The translations under genes and the position numbers were made by a program. From contig JALFFZ010000079.1 in the NCBI GenBank assembly GCA_022777585.1, forward strand, positions 1 to 43,441: a stretch of 43,441 nt of DNA, read 5' to 3'. This DNA is from Bacteroidales bacterium. Its GTDB lineage: Bacteria; Bacteroidota; Bacteroidia; Bacteroidales; UBA932. The notes under the pieces were generated by a model. That model was not told the DNA's origin. It was given only the letters and a program-made list of their open reading frames with translations, and searched no databases. Below are positions 7,200 through 18,100 of the stretch, piece after piece (the first letter of the stretch is position 1; each line of letters opens with the position of its first letter).

Positions 7200-10100
7200 T
7201 CAAAGTTCAATCTTTACAAACACATTACCTTTCGGAGCTACCTCCGCCCTGCCTTCCACAGACTCCTCGAGCACATTCACAAAGCTGTATGGCAGAAGTT
7301 TGCCGTCAACACCTGTAATCTTCAGTTCAGTAGGTCTGCCATCAGTCTCCACTATGTTCAGAATCACTGACTTGCCCCCGAAACGGGAAGGCCAGCAGGA
7401 TGCAACGGTAAGGTTAGGAGCCTCCACATTGATGAATGATCTTTCCCGTGGATTCCTTACGTAAGCCGATGTCTTGCTTGAAGGCATAACCCTGGCATAT
7501 ACAGGAACCCTGTTGCTGCGGCCGAACTCAGTCGCTGCCGAGTTTGAAGAATCCGTAGTGGAAGTCAGCGCATAAGACCACCTGAGTTCACCTTCCTGTG
7601 AAGCACGGAAGTTGGTAGTCCAATAATTATTCATTACCCAGGAATAAATATGCTGCTTCTCGTGCTTATGGACAAGACGGTACGGATCATTGAGGAGCTC
7701 GCCCATCATAAACAGCGGAATTTCATCGGAGCTGACTATGACCTGGCTCCCGGCATTTCTCGCAGCAACATAATTCTGCACCGTGTTCCAGCCTGCAGAA
7801 GTGCGCGGAATCTGGTTTTCCCCGGCACAGACTGTGCCGCCCGGAACATCGAAATAAAGCTTTCCGTCCGGAAGTTCAACAGGGAATGCGACATAGATGC
7901 CCGACGGATCAGTCTCCGGAAGTCTCTGCAGGGAATATGAGAACTCAATCCTCTTGACATCATTGAAGAGACGCACCTCAACCCTGACTCCGGCATCTGA
8001 ACAACCGCGGAGCTTGCCCTTATAGTTGACTGATGTATAAATAGAGCCCTCCGATATGCCGGTAAACCGCACATTGGTCAGTCCCTCCCTGGAATATTTC
8101 TCAAACACCTTCCTTTCCATCTGGTGTCTGTCACCCTCAAGAGACTCGTAAATTACGGCACCCGCCGTCCATTCACAGGACTGGTCTATGAGCTCGGCAC
8201 CAGTTTCCTTGTCAATGATGGACGAAACACCACCTCGGTCGCCGTCAAAAGCGAGAGTGTAGAATTCGTTGCCAATCTCAATTTCCCCTGAGACACTCTT
8301 CCAATGCGGATTGACTGCATTTCCACCCTCTACCACAAGTTCGTATGTCCGATAGCCCATGGCAGGAATATCCTCCGCAAGAATAGCATAATACCTTCCT
8401 TCACTCCTGGAATTCAAAGGCTGCCATTTCAGCTTTCTTCCGTCCTCATCAACAATTGAGAAATTCTTGTCTCTCGGGACGAGTTCATAGTCGATATAGA
8501 CCTTCACCAGCTCTGTACGCGGACGTGCCATCGCATTGAAGAAAGTAAGCGTAGGCCTCTCTCCCCTGTATAGTTTCCCCTGAAGACGTCCGGCAGCAGC
8601 CTCATACATCATCTGGGTATTCTTCAACGCATCCCATACATAGGAGCCTTTCTCGGCCCACTGAACCTGGGAATTCTCGCAGAGAGGATTCCTGATGCTC
8701 TCGGCGGCACCGAATGTATGCTCGTTGTAGAAAAGCAGGTTCTCATTGATTCTGTCAATTTCGGCAGTGGTGGAGAAAGGATAGGAATCCCCTTCAAACG
8801 CAGCCATGGAGAGCATTCCACCTATTGTAAGCATATCGGACTGGGTAGTCCTGGATGCGGCGGTCTCTCTTGCTGCAGAGCCGAATCCGTCGGTCCACCA
8901 GTCAGGATAGGCAGCCCTGTAAACCGGCAGATTGTCAGAATATTCACTGTCAACCCTGTCCAGGAACTCCCTGATGGTGGCATTCCTCAATTTCGGCCAG
9001 GCATAGTGGTCATTCCACCTTCTGATAAGGTTTGCCTCTCTCATTGAAGGAGGCGAGTTGTCAGTATAATATCCTGAATACTGGACAGATACAAGAGGGA
9101 TATCGTAGCCCCGGTGCTTGAGGGAGGATATGTATGAGAACACTCCGCTCTCAACGCCCTTGTCATCTTCCTTGTCAATGCCCCAGGCATTGGCTGTATT
9201 GTAATGATCCGACCTGTATGAAATCAAGCTGTTCCCGGATGGAGACTCCCATTTGTAGAGAGTAGGTCTGTCAAACGGAATGTCAGCCCTGTGTCCGTTG
9301 GAGCCCATTGTGAGATACTTGACACCTATTCCGGAAAGATAGTCGGCGAGACACCAGGCTACACCGTTCACGTCATTCTGCATTGCCGTCACAACAGGAA
9401 TACCCATTTCACGGAATGTCTTGATTGGGGAAAGGAATGTCTTGTAATTGTCCTCGCCTGAGAGTTCGGACATATTGAAGAACATAGCTGTAACCTCAAT
9501 CTGTCCGTTCCTTACGTAATGCAGGAATTTCTCAATTTGCTCCTGCGGTCTGGACTTCAGCCATTCCCTGACTGCCCAGGATGCCTCACAAGTCCATCTG
9601 AAACGGGAATCATCCGGATAGGACTCAGTGGCCTCACAATACTCGATGGCATAGTCAATGTAGCGGAGATGCTCGGTAAGTATCTCCGTCTGAGGTTTGG
9701 TGTATCCTATATCCGTATGAGTCTGCTGAACAAGATAAATCGTCCATTTATCGGCCGGAAGAATCCTCAGCGTTGTCTCCATCTTCTCCTTCCCGCAGAG
9801 GATGTCGATTTTCACATCTTTGTCCTGATACTGTTCCGGTATGGATATCTCTGCAGAATTGAGGCCTGGTGCCAGATCCACAGTTCCGATCTCAGACCCG
9901 TCGCAAAGGCATTTAGCCCTCACTGTCTTCTTTCCCCAGTTGACGGCTGAGACAATGACAGGGCTACGCAATTCCTTGCCGTCCTTGCCATAAACAAGGG
10001 CAGGAACAGATTTCACGGAAGCAAGTGACACACCGCCGCTTACCTTCGCAAGAGCAATCTTGCCGGAAGCCTCAAGCCTGATATCGTCAAGCACCGTCCA

Positions 10101-10640
10101 GCTTCCTGCGACATTGGTAATCCGCAGGACATTGTCACCCTCAAGTACGGATCGGGCAGGGATTGAGACCCTTACCGGAATTGATGGCGCAGACTTGATT
10201 CCCTTGCCAAGAAAATTCTGGTCCTTGCCTGCAGGGAGTCTGATTTCCGTGGAGAAATCGTTCAGTTCAATGCGAAGTCTTGGCGGGGCAGACGGATGTA
10301 TTTCAACCATATCCATTACAAGCTCCACCTTGTCCGGAACATTCGATGCCACGTTGAATCGGACCATCAGCGTGCCTTTCCTCCGTCCTGCCCAGGCATC
10401 ATCCTGGCCCGGCATTACAAAAGGGATATCCTGAGGGCCGCTCTGACCAACGGAATAGATAGCCGCAGCATCAGGAAACACCTTGGTGATGTCATTATAG
10501 CCCCTTTCAGCTACAGCGAACTCGGCATAACTGTCATCCTTGACACCAATCTGCCATACAACATTGTTCTGAGCACCGGCCCAAAGGCCGACACCCAGAA
10601 ACAACGAAGCAGACAATACAATCTGTCTGAAGTTTTTCAT
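7200..10640 (-). CDS. GH38 family alpha-mannosidase, secreted
   Basis: This 1,146-residue enzyme should remove mannose from alpha-mannosides. A signal peptide (about residues 1-23) is followed by an N-terminal beta-sandwich module (about 27-195), a second Ig-like module (about 200-295), and the GH38 catalytic domain from about residue 300. The catalytic part shows HTDIGYT (H308, D310, metal ligands by family rule), and QNDVNGVAWC, where D423 is at the nucleophile position. C-terminal beta domains complete the usual GH38 layout. The two N-terminal modules are also present in the GH92 enzyme at 25,817. It lies nine bases after a surface lipoprotein gene in the susC operon. The metal and nucleophile assignments come from family knowledge; substrate linkage is not readable from sequence. 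Confidence 0.88.
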   Translation of the reverse strand: MKNFRQIVLSASLFLGVGLWAGAQNNVVWQIGVKDDSYAEFAVAERGYNDITKVFPDAAAIYSVGQSGPQDIPFVMPGQDDAWAGRRKGTLMVRFNVASNVPDKVELVMDMVEIHPSAPPRLRIELNDFSTEIRLPAGKDQNFLGKGIKSAPSIPVRVSIPARSVLEGDNVLRITNVAGSWTVLDDIRLEASGKIALAKVSGGVSLASVKSVPALVYGKDGKELRSPVIVSAVNWGKKTVRAKCLCDGSEIGTVDLAPGLNSAEISIPEQYQDKDVKIDILCGKEKMETTLRILPADKWTIYLVQQTHTDIGYTKPQTEILTEHLRYIDYAIEYCEATESYPDDSRFRWTCEASWAVREWLKSRPQEQIEKFLHYVRNGQIEVTAMFFNMSELSGEDNYKTFLSPIKTFREMGIPVVTAMQNDVNGVAWCLADYLSGIGVKYLTMGSNGHRADIPFDRPTLYKWESPSGNSLISYRSDHYNTANAWGIDKEDDKGVESGVFSYISSLKHRGYDIPLVSVQYSGYYTDNSPPSMREANLIRRWNDHYAWPKLRNATIREFLDRVDSEYSDNLPVYRAAYPDWWTDGFGSAARETAASRTTQSDMLTIGGMLSMAAFEGDSYPFSTTAEIDRINENLLFYNEHTFGAAESIRNPLCENSQVQWAEKGSYVWDALKNTQMMYEAAAGRLQGKLYRGERPTLTFFNAMARPRTELVKVYIDYELVPRDKNFSIVDEDGRKLKWQPLNSRSEGRYYAILAEDIPAMGYRTYELVVEGGNAVNPHWKSVSGEIEIGNEFYTLAFDGDRGGVSSIIDKETGAELIDQSCEWTAGAVIYESLEGDRHQMERKVFEKYSREGLTNVRFTGISEGSIYTSVNYKGKLRGCSDAGVRVEVRLFNDVKRIEFSYSLQRLPETDPSGIYVAFPVELPDGKLYFDVPGGTVCAGENQIPRTSAGWNTVQNYVAARNAGSQVIVSSDEIPLFMMGELLNDPYRLVHKHEKQHIYSWVMNNYWTTNFRASQEGELRWSYALTSTTDSSNSAATEFGRSNRVPVYARVMPSSKTSAYVRNPRERSFINVEAPNLTVASCWPSRFGGKSVILNIVETDGRPTELKITGVDGKLLPYSFVNVLEESVEGRAEVAPKGNVFVKIEL

Positions 10641-10649
10641 AATCCAACA

Positions 10650-11957
10650 CTATTTTTTAATCCAGGTTACATTCGCGAATTCTGCCACGTGTTTGCCTGT
10701 CTGGTCCGGAAGCTGGTCTCCCCAGTTCACAGTCATAGGCCAATATGCCTTCAGGCCATCCTCTGCACCTGTGAAGTTGTAACCCTGCTCAACATCTGCC
10801 TTAATCTGCTCGGCTGTCCTTACATCACGCCAGATTGTCACGTGCTGAACGTCTCCACGCATATACCTTGAGGAGTAGTACGGAGAGGTTCCGACCTGCA
10901 GTCTCGAAGTAGGTGTATTCATTCTCCCGCACTTGCCTGTGGACTTCAATTCACCGTTAACATAGAGGGCAATGCCGACATTGGCCTGGTATGTTATGGC
11001 AATATCATACCAAACACCGACAGAGAGAGGAGAGAATGATACGCCTCTCCAGCCACCGTCTCCCACATAGAACTGAAGCTTGCTGCCACTGCCCCTCAAC
11101 ATCATTCCGGCAGACGGATTAGCAGACTCGCAGGATATTATGCACTGGTCGCCAGGCGCGAGCTCCGTGTAACGAGCCCTGAGTTCAATCGTGAATGTGT
11201 CGCCCATATCCCAGTCAGAATACGGTCCCAGATTCATATAAGAATCTTTTCCAAACCTCGGAATTGACTCCTCAATTTCAGTAGGGAATGCATACTCAAC
11301 AGGTTCAAGTGTCAGGAAATCAAGATCCTCCTTTGACTTCTTTATGAAAGTCTGTACTGTCACCTTTCCGCCCTTCTTCCAGGATCTCAAGTTGGTCTTG
11401 GCAGGGGAATCATAAATATCCATTGTTTCAATGATGCCATCCGCATTCTCCCATGTGAGACGGTAGAACGTGGACGAGGCTTCATTCCACTCCACATCGA
11501 CAGAGCCGTCATATTTAGGGATAAACGTGGTAATCCTCTTTGGAGTTTCCTTCAGAATATCCTTGATACCGTAAGCCACGCCATAAACTTGAGACGGTAT
11601 TGACTTGTTGCCTGCAGCATCATAAGTCATTACATCGAAATAATAACTTCCACCTTCAAGATTGTCAATAAGCATTCTTGCCTTTCCGTCATCACCTATT
11701 ATTTCTGACACACTGAACACTACAGTAGTATCGTCATAGCTGACCGTACATTCAGTTGCGGACCTTAGATATCTTGTATCGCCGATAATCTCAACCCTGT
11801 TCACCCCCGAACGGACTTTCAGAGAGTCAAGCTTGCCGACATATATCTTCTCGCCCTTGGAAGTCCATTCTTTCTGTGTATCGTCAATGCCATAACATCC
11901 GGCAACTGCAACAGATAGGAAGGTCAATCCTGCAATGAGTTCTATTATACGTTTCAT
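10650..11957 (-). CDS. Surface lipoprotein, DUF4998 plus LamG-like glycan-binding domain
   Basis: The 435-residue lipoprotein has a lipobox ending at C21. Residues about 25-220 resemble DUF4998, made of Ig-like repeats. Residues about 235-435 are a concanavalin-A/LamG-like domain, with FTIELRARY, WYDIAITYQ, IALYVNGELKSTG and VTIWRDVRTAEQIKAD, the usual strand order of Laminin_G_3. In this place in a PUL such proteins are SusE/F-like surface glycan-binding proteins or glycan sensors on the outer leaflet. It is the fourth gene of the susC operon and precedes the GH38 enzyme. Binding of mannan or N-glycan is inferred from context only. Confidence 0.82.
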   Translation of the reverse strand: MKRIIELIAGLTFLSVAVAGCYGIDDTQKEWTSKGEKIYVGKLDSLKVRSGVNRVEIIGDTRYLRSATECTVSYDDTTVVFSVSEIIGDDGKARMLIDNLEGGSYYFDVMTYDAAGNKSIPSQVYGVAYGIKDILKETPKRITTFIPKYDGSVDVEWNEASSTFYRLTWENADGIIETMDIYDSPAKTNLRSWKKGGKVTVQTFIKKSKEDLDFLTLEPVEYAFPTEIEESIPRFGKDSYMNLGPYSDWDMGDTFTIELRARYTELAPGDQCIISCESANPSAGMMLRGSGSKLQFYVGDGGWRGVSFSPLSVGVWYDIAITYQANVGIALYVNGELKSTGKCGRMNTPTSRLQVGTSPYYSSRYMRGDVQHVTIWRDVRTAEQIKADVEQGYNFTGAEDGLKAYWPMTVNWGDQLPDQTGKHVAEFANVTWIKK

Positions 11958-11998
11958 ATAGTCTAATTTTCCAGTCTATTGTCGAGATTTGTAATAAT

Positions 11999-13213
11999 CT
12001 ATTCCTCCGGTTCTGACTCAATCTGTCCCCAAAGAGTAAGTTCTGACATACAAGAGAGCTTCATCTCAGAGTGGACACCGAGTATTTCAAACCTGATATA
12101 CCTGATCGGTTCCGCATTCCTGTCAAAGATGAACTCTTCACCCTCAGTGAGAAGTTGGATATCCTCGTCAGAAACCTGTCCCTGCGGCAATCCTGACGGT
12201 TTGACAGATGTGAATGAACCTATCAGCTTCCATCCGTCCAGGGGATCGGAAGTAATGGCAGGAAGTTCCGTGCAGCCATAGACATTGAAAATCCTCCAGG
12301 CTCCGTGCTGCCACCTGACATCCTCGCCGCTTCTCTGCCAGGTCTTGAGCCTGGACATCTTCGCCACGACACCGAGATCGAAAGTAAACCTGTGAGGTAA
12401 CTCTAATGGCCATTTTGTATGGATAAAGTTCCTGTCGTCGATTACCCCATCCCAGGCATTTGACATCGGGGCATGATACTGGTCCAAAGCAAGGTCGCCG
12501 TTTACCATCCCCGGCTTCACGGCTGTGAACAGTTTCTTGTCAAGCAGATCTTCTCTCCAAGGGGTTGTCGTAAATTCGAGAACCTGGGACCTGTTTCCCC
12601 AATGGTCCTGAACATAAAGGCCGAAGTCATTCTCATCATCAGGAAGTCCCCTGACGGCATATACGCCTCCCGCCTTTTCGGTATAATATACATCATAGTA
12701 CTCCATCTCACCAGAAAGGGTATCCCTTCTGGTAACATAGATTCCAATATTCGCCTTGGTGGCATTTTCAAAGGAAACCATAAAGCCTCCGAAATCCACA
12801 GCCCACTCCAGGGACTCGAAAACAGACTGTATAGGAGGAGTGAGAGGGGTAACTGTCACGGTGACCGGTGAGGAAGCATTCTCAAACTTGTCATAGGCTC
12901 TGATTTCGACAGGATAATCCTTTGTGTCGCCAAAACCCTCTATTAAAAGGGAATCCACATAGGAAGACGCCCTTGCTTCCCTCTTGGAGCCGTCGGTTCC
13001 GATAAACTCCGCCTTCACATAGGACAAGTCCATATCTGCAGGGAGTTTGTACCTAATAACCGCAGCTCCCGGCTTATTGGTCACTGTCACCTCGCTTACC
13101 GGTGAAGGAGCCTTCCCGTCGTCAGTGCCATACGGATGCAGAAGGTCCACCTCGGAGCATCCGGACAATACGGCAGCCGCCAGTATGGAAATTAAAGTTA
13201 TATTGTGTCTCAT
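11999..13213 (-). CDS. Surface lipoprotein, DUF4959/DUF5126/DUF5000 type
   Basis: The 404-residue lipoprotein has a lipobox ending at C19. Residues about 25-120 are a DUF4959-like Ig domain, about 125-220 a DUF5126-like region, and about 235-400 a DUF5000 discoidin-like (F5/8 type C) domain, with SNAWDGVIDDRNFIHTKW, a DLG turn and PIRYIRFEIL near the end. Discoidin-like domains in PULs often bind sugars. It comes directly after susD and 41 bases before the LamG lipoprotein, a common PUL order. It is a likely surface glycan-binding protein that cooperates with SusCD; the ligand is inferred. Confidence 0.85.
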   Translation of the reverse strand: MRHNITLISILAAAVLSGCSEVDLLHPYGTDDGKAPSPVSEVTVTNKPGAAVIRYKLPADMDLSYVKAEFIGTDGSKREARASSYVDSLLIEGFGDTKDYPVEIRAYDKFENASSPVTVTVTPLTPPIQSVFESLEWAVDFGGFMVSFENATKANIGIYVTRRDTLSGEMEYYDVYYTEKAGGVYAVRGLPDDENDFGLYVQDHWGNRSQVLEFTTTPWREDLLDKKLFTAVKPGMVNGDLALDQYHAPMSNAWDGVIDDRNFIHTKWPLELPHRFTFDLGVVAKMSRLKTWQRSGEDVRWQHGAWRIFNVYGCTELPAITSDPLDGWKLIGSFTSVKPSGLPQGQVSDEDIQLLTEGEEFIFDRNAEPIRYIRFEILGVHSEMKLSCMSELTLWGQIESEPEE

Positions 13214-13231
13214 TGTCTTGATTATTAAAGG

Positions 13232-15157
13232 TTACCAGAGATAACTCTGCTGGAGTTTATTGTTCCTGTACAAATCGTCAAGCTTAATCGGCCAGAAATA
13301 ATTCTTCGGAGTAAATGTCGGGAATTCAATATATGCAGGAGTGTAGAATGAATCATCAGACTCGGTTATACTCCATCCCCTTACAGGACGGTTGCAATAA
13401 TCAAGTGCAAGTTTCCATCTCCTGAGGTCGTAAAAACGCTGTCCCTCGAAAGCAAGCTCAATCATTCTTTCTCTCTGAATGATATCCCTCATTCCATCTT
13501 TTGTCTTAGGCTTGTCAGGATTATTGGAATACCTCGCCCAAGTCTCGGCCAAACCGCCGGTCTCCTTGTCCAATCCTGCCTTGTTCCTGACTTTCTGAAT
13601 GTACTCATATACTTCCTCGTCCGGGGCATCCTTACACTCATTCAGACACTCGGCATAGAGAAGGTAAAGGTCTGAAAGCCTTATAATCGGGAATGGATAG
13701 TGTGAGCACTGCTCACCGGAGTGGGTGGACTGCGTCATCACGAGTTCATAGCTTACAAGCTTCTTTGCGTAGAATCCGGTAACGGAGTAGTTCTCTAAAG
13801 AGCGTCCCGCGAGATCTCCTGACTTGCTGTGAAGAACGTATGAATTCTCGTCGCTCGGGACCTCAAGATTGAACCATTTTCCGTTGTCAAAGCCCACCCA
13901 GGCGTAGAATCGCGGTTCCCTGTACAGATGGAGCCTTGATGTCCTGGCTGTAGTGTCAGCATAGTACATATGATCCTTAGGGACCTTGATTACATCATAT
14001 CTGCCCTTATAGTCATACTCCTGGTCCTCATCAATCGGAAGGCCGTTCCTGGTATAGAACTCTTCCACAATCTCCAGAGTAGGATTATGCATCATCTTGA
14101 CCCAGCTAAGCCGGTTGGAAAGGTGATAGTTGGTAAGAGGAGCATTTGAAATACCTGTAAGATCCCTGGTATTCCTCCTTCCAAGGCCCCAGAGAAGTTC
14201 ATCGCTGAATTTCTTTGTAAGAGTGTGTCTCAAGGTAAGTTCAAGCCTTGTAGTATCGGATATGTTCTTTACAGGCTCATCGAATTCATACAACTCGTGT
14301 CCCGCCGCAATTGCCGCATCAATGGCTTCCTTGCAGGCATCCCTTGCAATCTCCCATTTTGTCGCATCATATTCAGGATTAATCATATTCCGGCCTTCGG
14401 CATCCTTCCATCCTGCAAAATCCTCATTGCCATTGTAGAGCGGGCTGGCCGCATAGGTAAGAAGACGGGCCTTGATGGCCATTGCGCCCGGCTTTGTAAT
14501 TCGACCAAGTTCAGTATCCCTAGACCTGATATATTCAGGCAATGCATTGCTGCTGATTGCCTCATCCAGCAGAGCCACAATCTTGGCGACAACATCGTCA
14601 ACCGGCTCTCTTACCACCTTTACCTCCTCCGGGGATGCATCCACCGGGATATTCACGTCAACGAAAGGGATAGGACCATAAAGCTGGAACAACCAGATAT
14701 GAAGATAGGCCTTGATGAACTTCACCTCCGCTATCCATCTTTCCTTTTCCGTTTGTGATAAATCAGGAACTTTGTCCACATTTTCAAGGAAAATATTGCA
14801 GTCCCTGATGCCGACGAACAGATTTGAGCCACCTTGTCCGCCGCTCCAATAGTTAAGATAAGGGTCATTGGTATTCTGAAGCCCCCTGGCAATACGGAAT
14901 GCCGTCTCATTCTGATAGTAGTATGTCTTGTCCGAGCAATTCCAGACCTCATCGCTTGATCCGATACCCGGATTTCCCCAAGGGCTTGCTGTACTTGGGA
15001 CATAGTTGTAGCAGGTGTACAACATCTTCTCCGCACTATTCCTTGTCTGGAAAGTCATATCCATAGTCGGGATGTTGTCCGGAACAATGTCCAGATAACT
15101 GCAGGACACTGCAGACAGGACTGACAGGACGAAGATTGATATCTTTTTCATTTTCAT
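13232..15157 (-). CDS. susD: SusD/RagB family nutrient-binding lipoprotein
   Basis: The 641-residue lipoprotein has a lipobox ending at C19 and the SusD-like N-terminal segment SYLDIVPDNIPTMD. Helical TPR-like repeats follow, with FIKAYLHIWLFQLYGPIPFVD near residue 150 and the C-terminal RagB signature RERMIELAFEGQRFYDLRRW near 575-595. It caps the SusC barrel and binds the oligosaccharide at the cell surface. It is 12 bases after susC in the same direction, so the pair is co-expressed. The partners in the operon (GH38, and GH92 across the locus) suggest alpha-mannosides as ligand. Confidence 0.97.
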   Translation of the reverse strand: MKMKKISIFVLSVLSAVSCSYLDIVPDNIPTMDMTFQTRNSAEKMLYTCYNYVPSTASPWGNPGIGSSDEVWNCSDKTYYYQNETAFRIARGLQNTNDPYLNYWSGGQGGSNLFVGIRDCNIFLENVDKVPDLSQTEKERWIAEVKFIKAYLHIWLFQLYGPIPFVDVNIPVDASPEEVKVVREPVDDVVAKIVALLDEAISSNALPEYIRSRDTELGRITKPGAMAIKARLLTYAASPLYNGNEDFAGWKDAEGRNMINPEYDATKWEIARDACKEAIDAAIAAGHELYEFDEPVKNISDTTRLELTLRHTLTKKFSDELLWGLGRRNTRDLTGISNAPLTNYHLSNRLSWVKMMHNPTLEIVEEFYTRNGLPIDEDQEYDYKGRYDVIKVPKDHMYYADTTARTSRLHLYREPRFYAWVGFDNGKWFNLEVPSDENSYVLHSKSGDLAGRSLENYSVTGFYAKKLVSYELVMTQSTHSGEQCSHYPFPIIRLSDLYLLYAECLNECKDAPDEEVYEYIQKVRNKAGLDKETGGLAETWARYSNNPDKPKTKDGMRDIIQRERMIELAFEGQRFYDLRRWKLALDYCNRPVRGWSITESDDSFYTPAYIEFPTFTPKNYFWPIKLDDLYRNNKLQQSYLW

Positions 15158-15169
15158 TTCTCCGAAAGA

Positions 15170-18100
15170 TTAGAAGTTTACATTCAAACCGAGGTTGAAC
15201 ACTCTCTGAATAGGATAATTCAAACCGTTTCCTGACATTTCCACATCCCACATCTTGAATTTGGACAATGTGAAGAGGTTGGTTCCGCTGAAATAAATCC
15301 TGAAGGTCTTCATCCTCATGGCATCACAGGCTTTCTTAGGGATGGTATAACCTATCTCAAGAGTCTTGAGCCTCAGGTATGAGCCGTCTCTCAGCCACCA
15401 GGTGCTGGCTTTGTTGTTGTTCGACACAATCTGCGGAGAGAGCCTCGGATACATCGCATAGCAGTCCCTGTCGGACTCTGTCCAGCGGTTGTCGGCAAAT
15501 TCCTTCATCATCGCATTGGAAGTCACAGAGTCCCAGTCGCCGAGATTGACAAAAGGAGCTGTCCTCGCGTGGCTGATCATAAACGAGCATTCGGTAGCCG
15601 CCTGGAAGAAGCAGGACACATCGAAATTCTTGAAGCCTGCTGAAACGCCGAATCCGAAAATATAATTTGGAACCGACGGATAACCTATCGGCACGTAATC
15701 CTGACCGTTGATAATACCGTCCTCATTGATATCTTTGTACTTGATATCGCCAGGCATCACAGCTCCGAACATCTGCTGAGGAGAGTTCGCGATGTCAGCC
15801 TCGTCAATGAACAGGCGTTCGGCAATGAGACCGGTAATCTGGTTGAGCCTCTTTCCCTCCCAGGAAAGCCACTCATATCCGTAGTCCGGTTCCTCATAGA
15901 CATCATATTTGCCGGTGGCGTAAGTCATATTGAATCTTCCCGATATCCAGGAACCGCCGGCGAAGCTCTTGTTGGCATCCACGGATATTTCATAGCCGTG
16001 GGACGATGCCTCGCCGACATTTGCACGCAGAGGAGCCTGCAGACCCATTGTAGAAGGTATTGACTTCCTGTCCATCAAGATATTGGTCCTCTTTTCACGA
16101 TAGTAGTCAGCCTGCACGACAAGCCAGTCCCAAAGTCCGAGTTCAACTCCGACATCAAACTTTTTGGCAACCTCCCAGGTAATCTTGTCATTTGGATAGC
16201 GGGAAATGCTCACGCCGTTCTTCTTGAACCCAAATTCATCTCCAAACTCGACACCAACGCCTGTATTCATATTCACATTGGAAAGATAGAAGAACCTGTC
16301 GCTCGATGAGCCAATCTGGTCGTTTCCCGCGAGTCCATACGTCGCCTTTAGTTTGAGAAGGGTTATGACCTTCTTCAACTTAGGCCCGAAGAATTTCTCG
16401 TTGGAAATGATATAGCCGGCACCAACTGAAGGGAAGAAACCGAAACGCTCTCCTTTCGCAAATCTTTCGGAACCGTTGTAACCGAAATTGGCCTCAATCA
16501 GATAACGGCTGCCGTATCCATAGGTGAACCTTCCTGCAAATCCGAGATTCCTGTATGGAAGAGAGCTCTGGAGATCACCCATATTGGCATAGAGCTTATT
16601 CTGCATTGTATATACGAGAAGACCGGACACATCGTGCTTGTTCTTGAATTTGCGGTTGTAATCAATGGCAGCTTCAAGATAAGTGGTGGTCTGGATGTCC
16701 TTGCCACCCTGCTTGTAATCCAGATATTCGGTTCCTCCGTCAGGATTGATGCAATTTATAGTATAGGTATTGTCAGCTACATCATAGGAGGACATTGTGT
16801 ACCAATAAGGATTGTAGTACCGCTGAAGGTCAAAGTACGAGTATCTTGTTGTATTGAACAAAGCCCTGGCGCTCAAGCCCTTGGTAATGAAATCCAGTTT
16901 CTGCTTGAGTTCCACCTGCGCAATGAGGTTCAACTTGTTGTATTCCTTGTATCCCCTTACCATCCTGGCGTAAGGGTTGAGATAATTTCCGTCAGAGGTG
17001 TTTCCGAACATGATATGCGTGTTTGAACCTCCTGACAGAGCACCCTCATAATACATAGGGAAGGATACAGGATCCGATGCAAGAGCCATCCTGTAGAGCG
17101 TACTACCGCCGTCAAGAGGGCCGGTGTAATCCTCGAATGTTCCGCTGAAACGGACTGAAAGTTCCGTAGTGGAGGTCACATTGATATTTATGTTGGACCT
17201 CAACTGTGTGGACCGCAGGGAAATGTTATTGTTGAAAGAGTTACTGTTGTTCTCCTTGAGAAGGCCTGTATCATTGTTGAAAGTCGCCGCAATGTAGTAT
17301 CTGGCGACCTTTCCACCTCCACTCAGGTTGGCATTGACACGTTGGTTGGTGGTATAGTCCTTGAACATCTCTCCTATCCAGTCAATTGCCGGATATGCAT
17401 ACTTGTTCACTCCTCTTTTCGTGAGTTCAATCTTCTTGTCAGGGAATGGACGCGGAGCAAGAGGATCTCTGGTGGACACCGCCTCGTTGTACAATGTCAT
17501 CCAGGTTACAGGGTCAACCACCTCAACCACACTTGTCGGCATCGAGAAAGAGTTCTCGAAACGGACATTTAGACTGGCGCGGCCCTCTTTACCTTCCTTA
17601 GTCGTCACGAGAATTACACCATTGGCTCCGCGGGCACCGTAAAGTGCTGTTGCAGTGGCATCCTTGAGAACGGAGAAGGAGGCAATGTCATCCGGTTGGA
17701 GACGAGCCAGGTCGTTTGATGAAAGCTCTACATTGTCAATGAGGATGAGCGGTCCACGGGCATTGGAGTTGAACGTGGTCACACCTCGTATGAAAAACTC
17801 CGCATTGTCCTTTCCTGGCTCTCCCGAGAGTTGCTGAGTAATCATACCGGCAATCCTTCCGCCCAGGGCGGTAGTGAGGTTGCTGGAAGGGACTTTGAGC
17901 TCCGCAGGACGGATGGTGGCAATCGAGCTGACAACGCTCTCCTTCTTCTGCTTGGAGAATGCTACAACCATCGCATCTTCAAGAGCCGTGTTCTCCTCTT
18001 CCATCACGATGAGATACACCGATTTGTCAGTAACCCTGATTCGCTTGTCCTGATAACCGATGAGTGTGGCAACAATGTTCTGCCCCTCTGATACTTTTAT

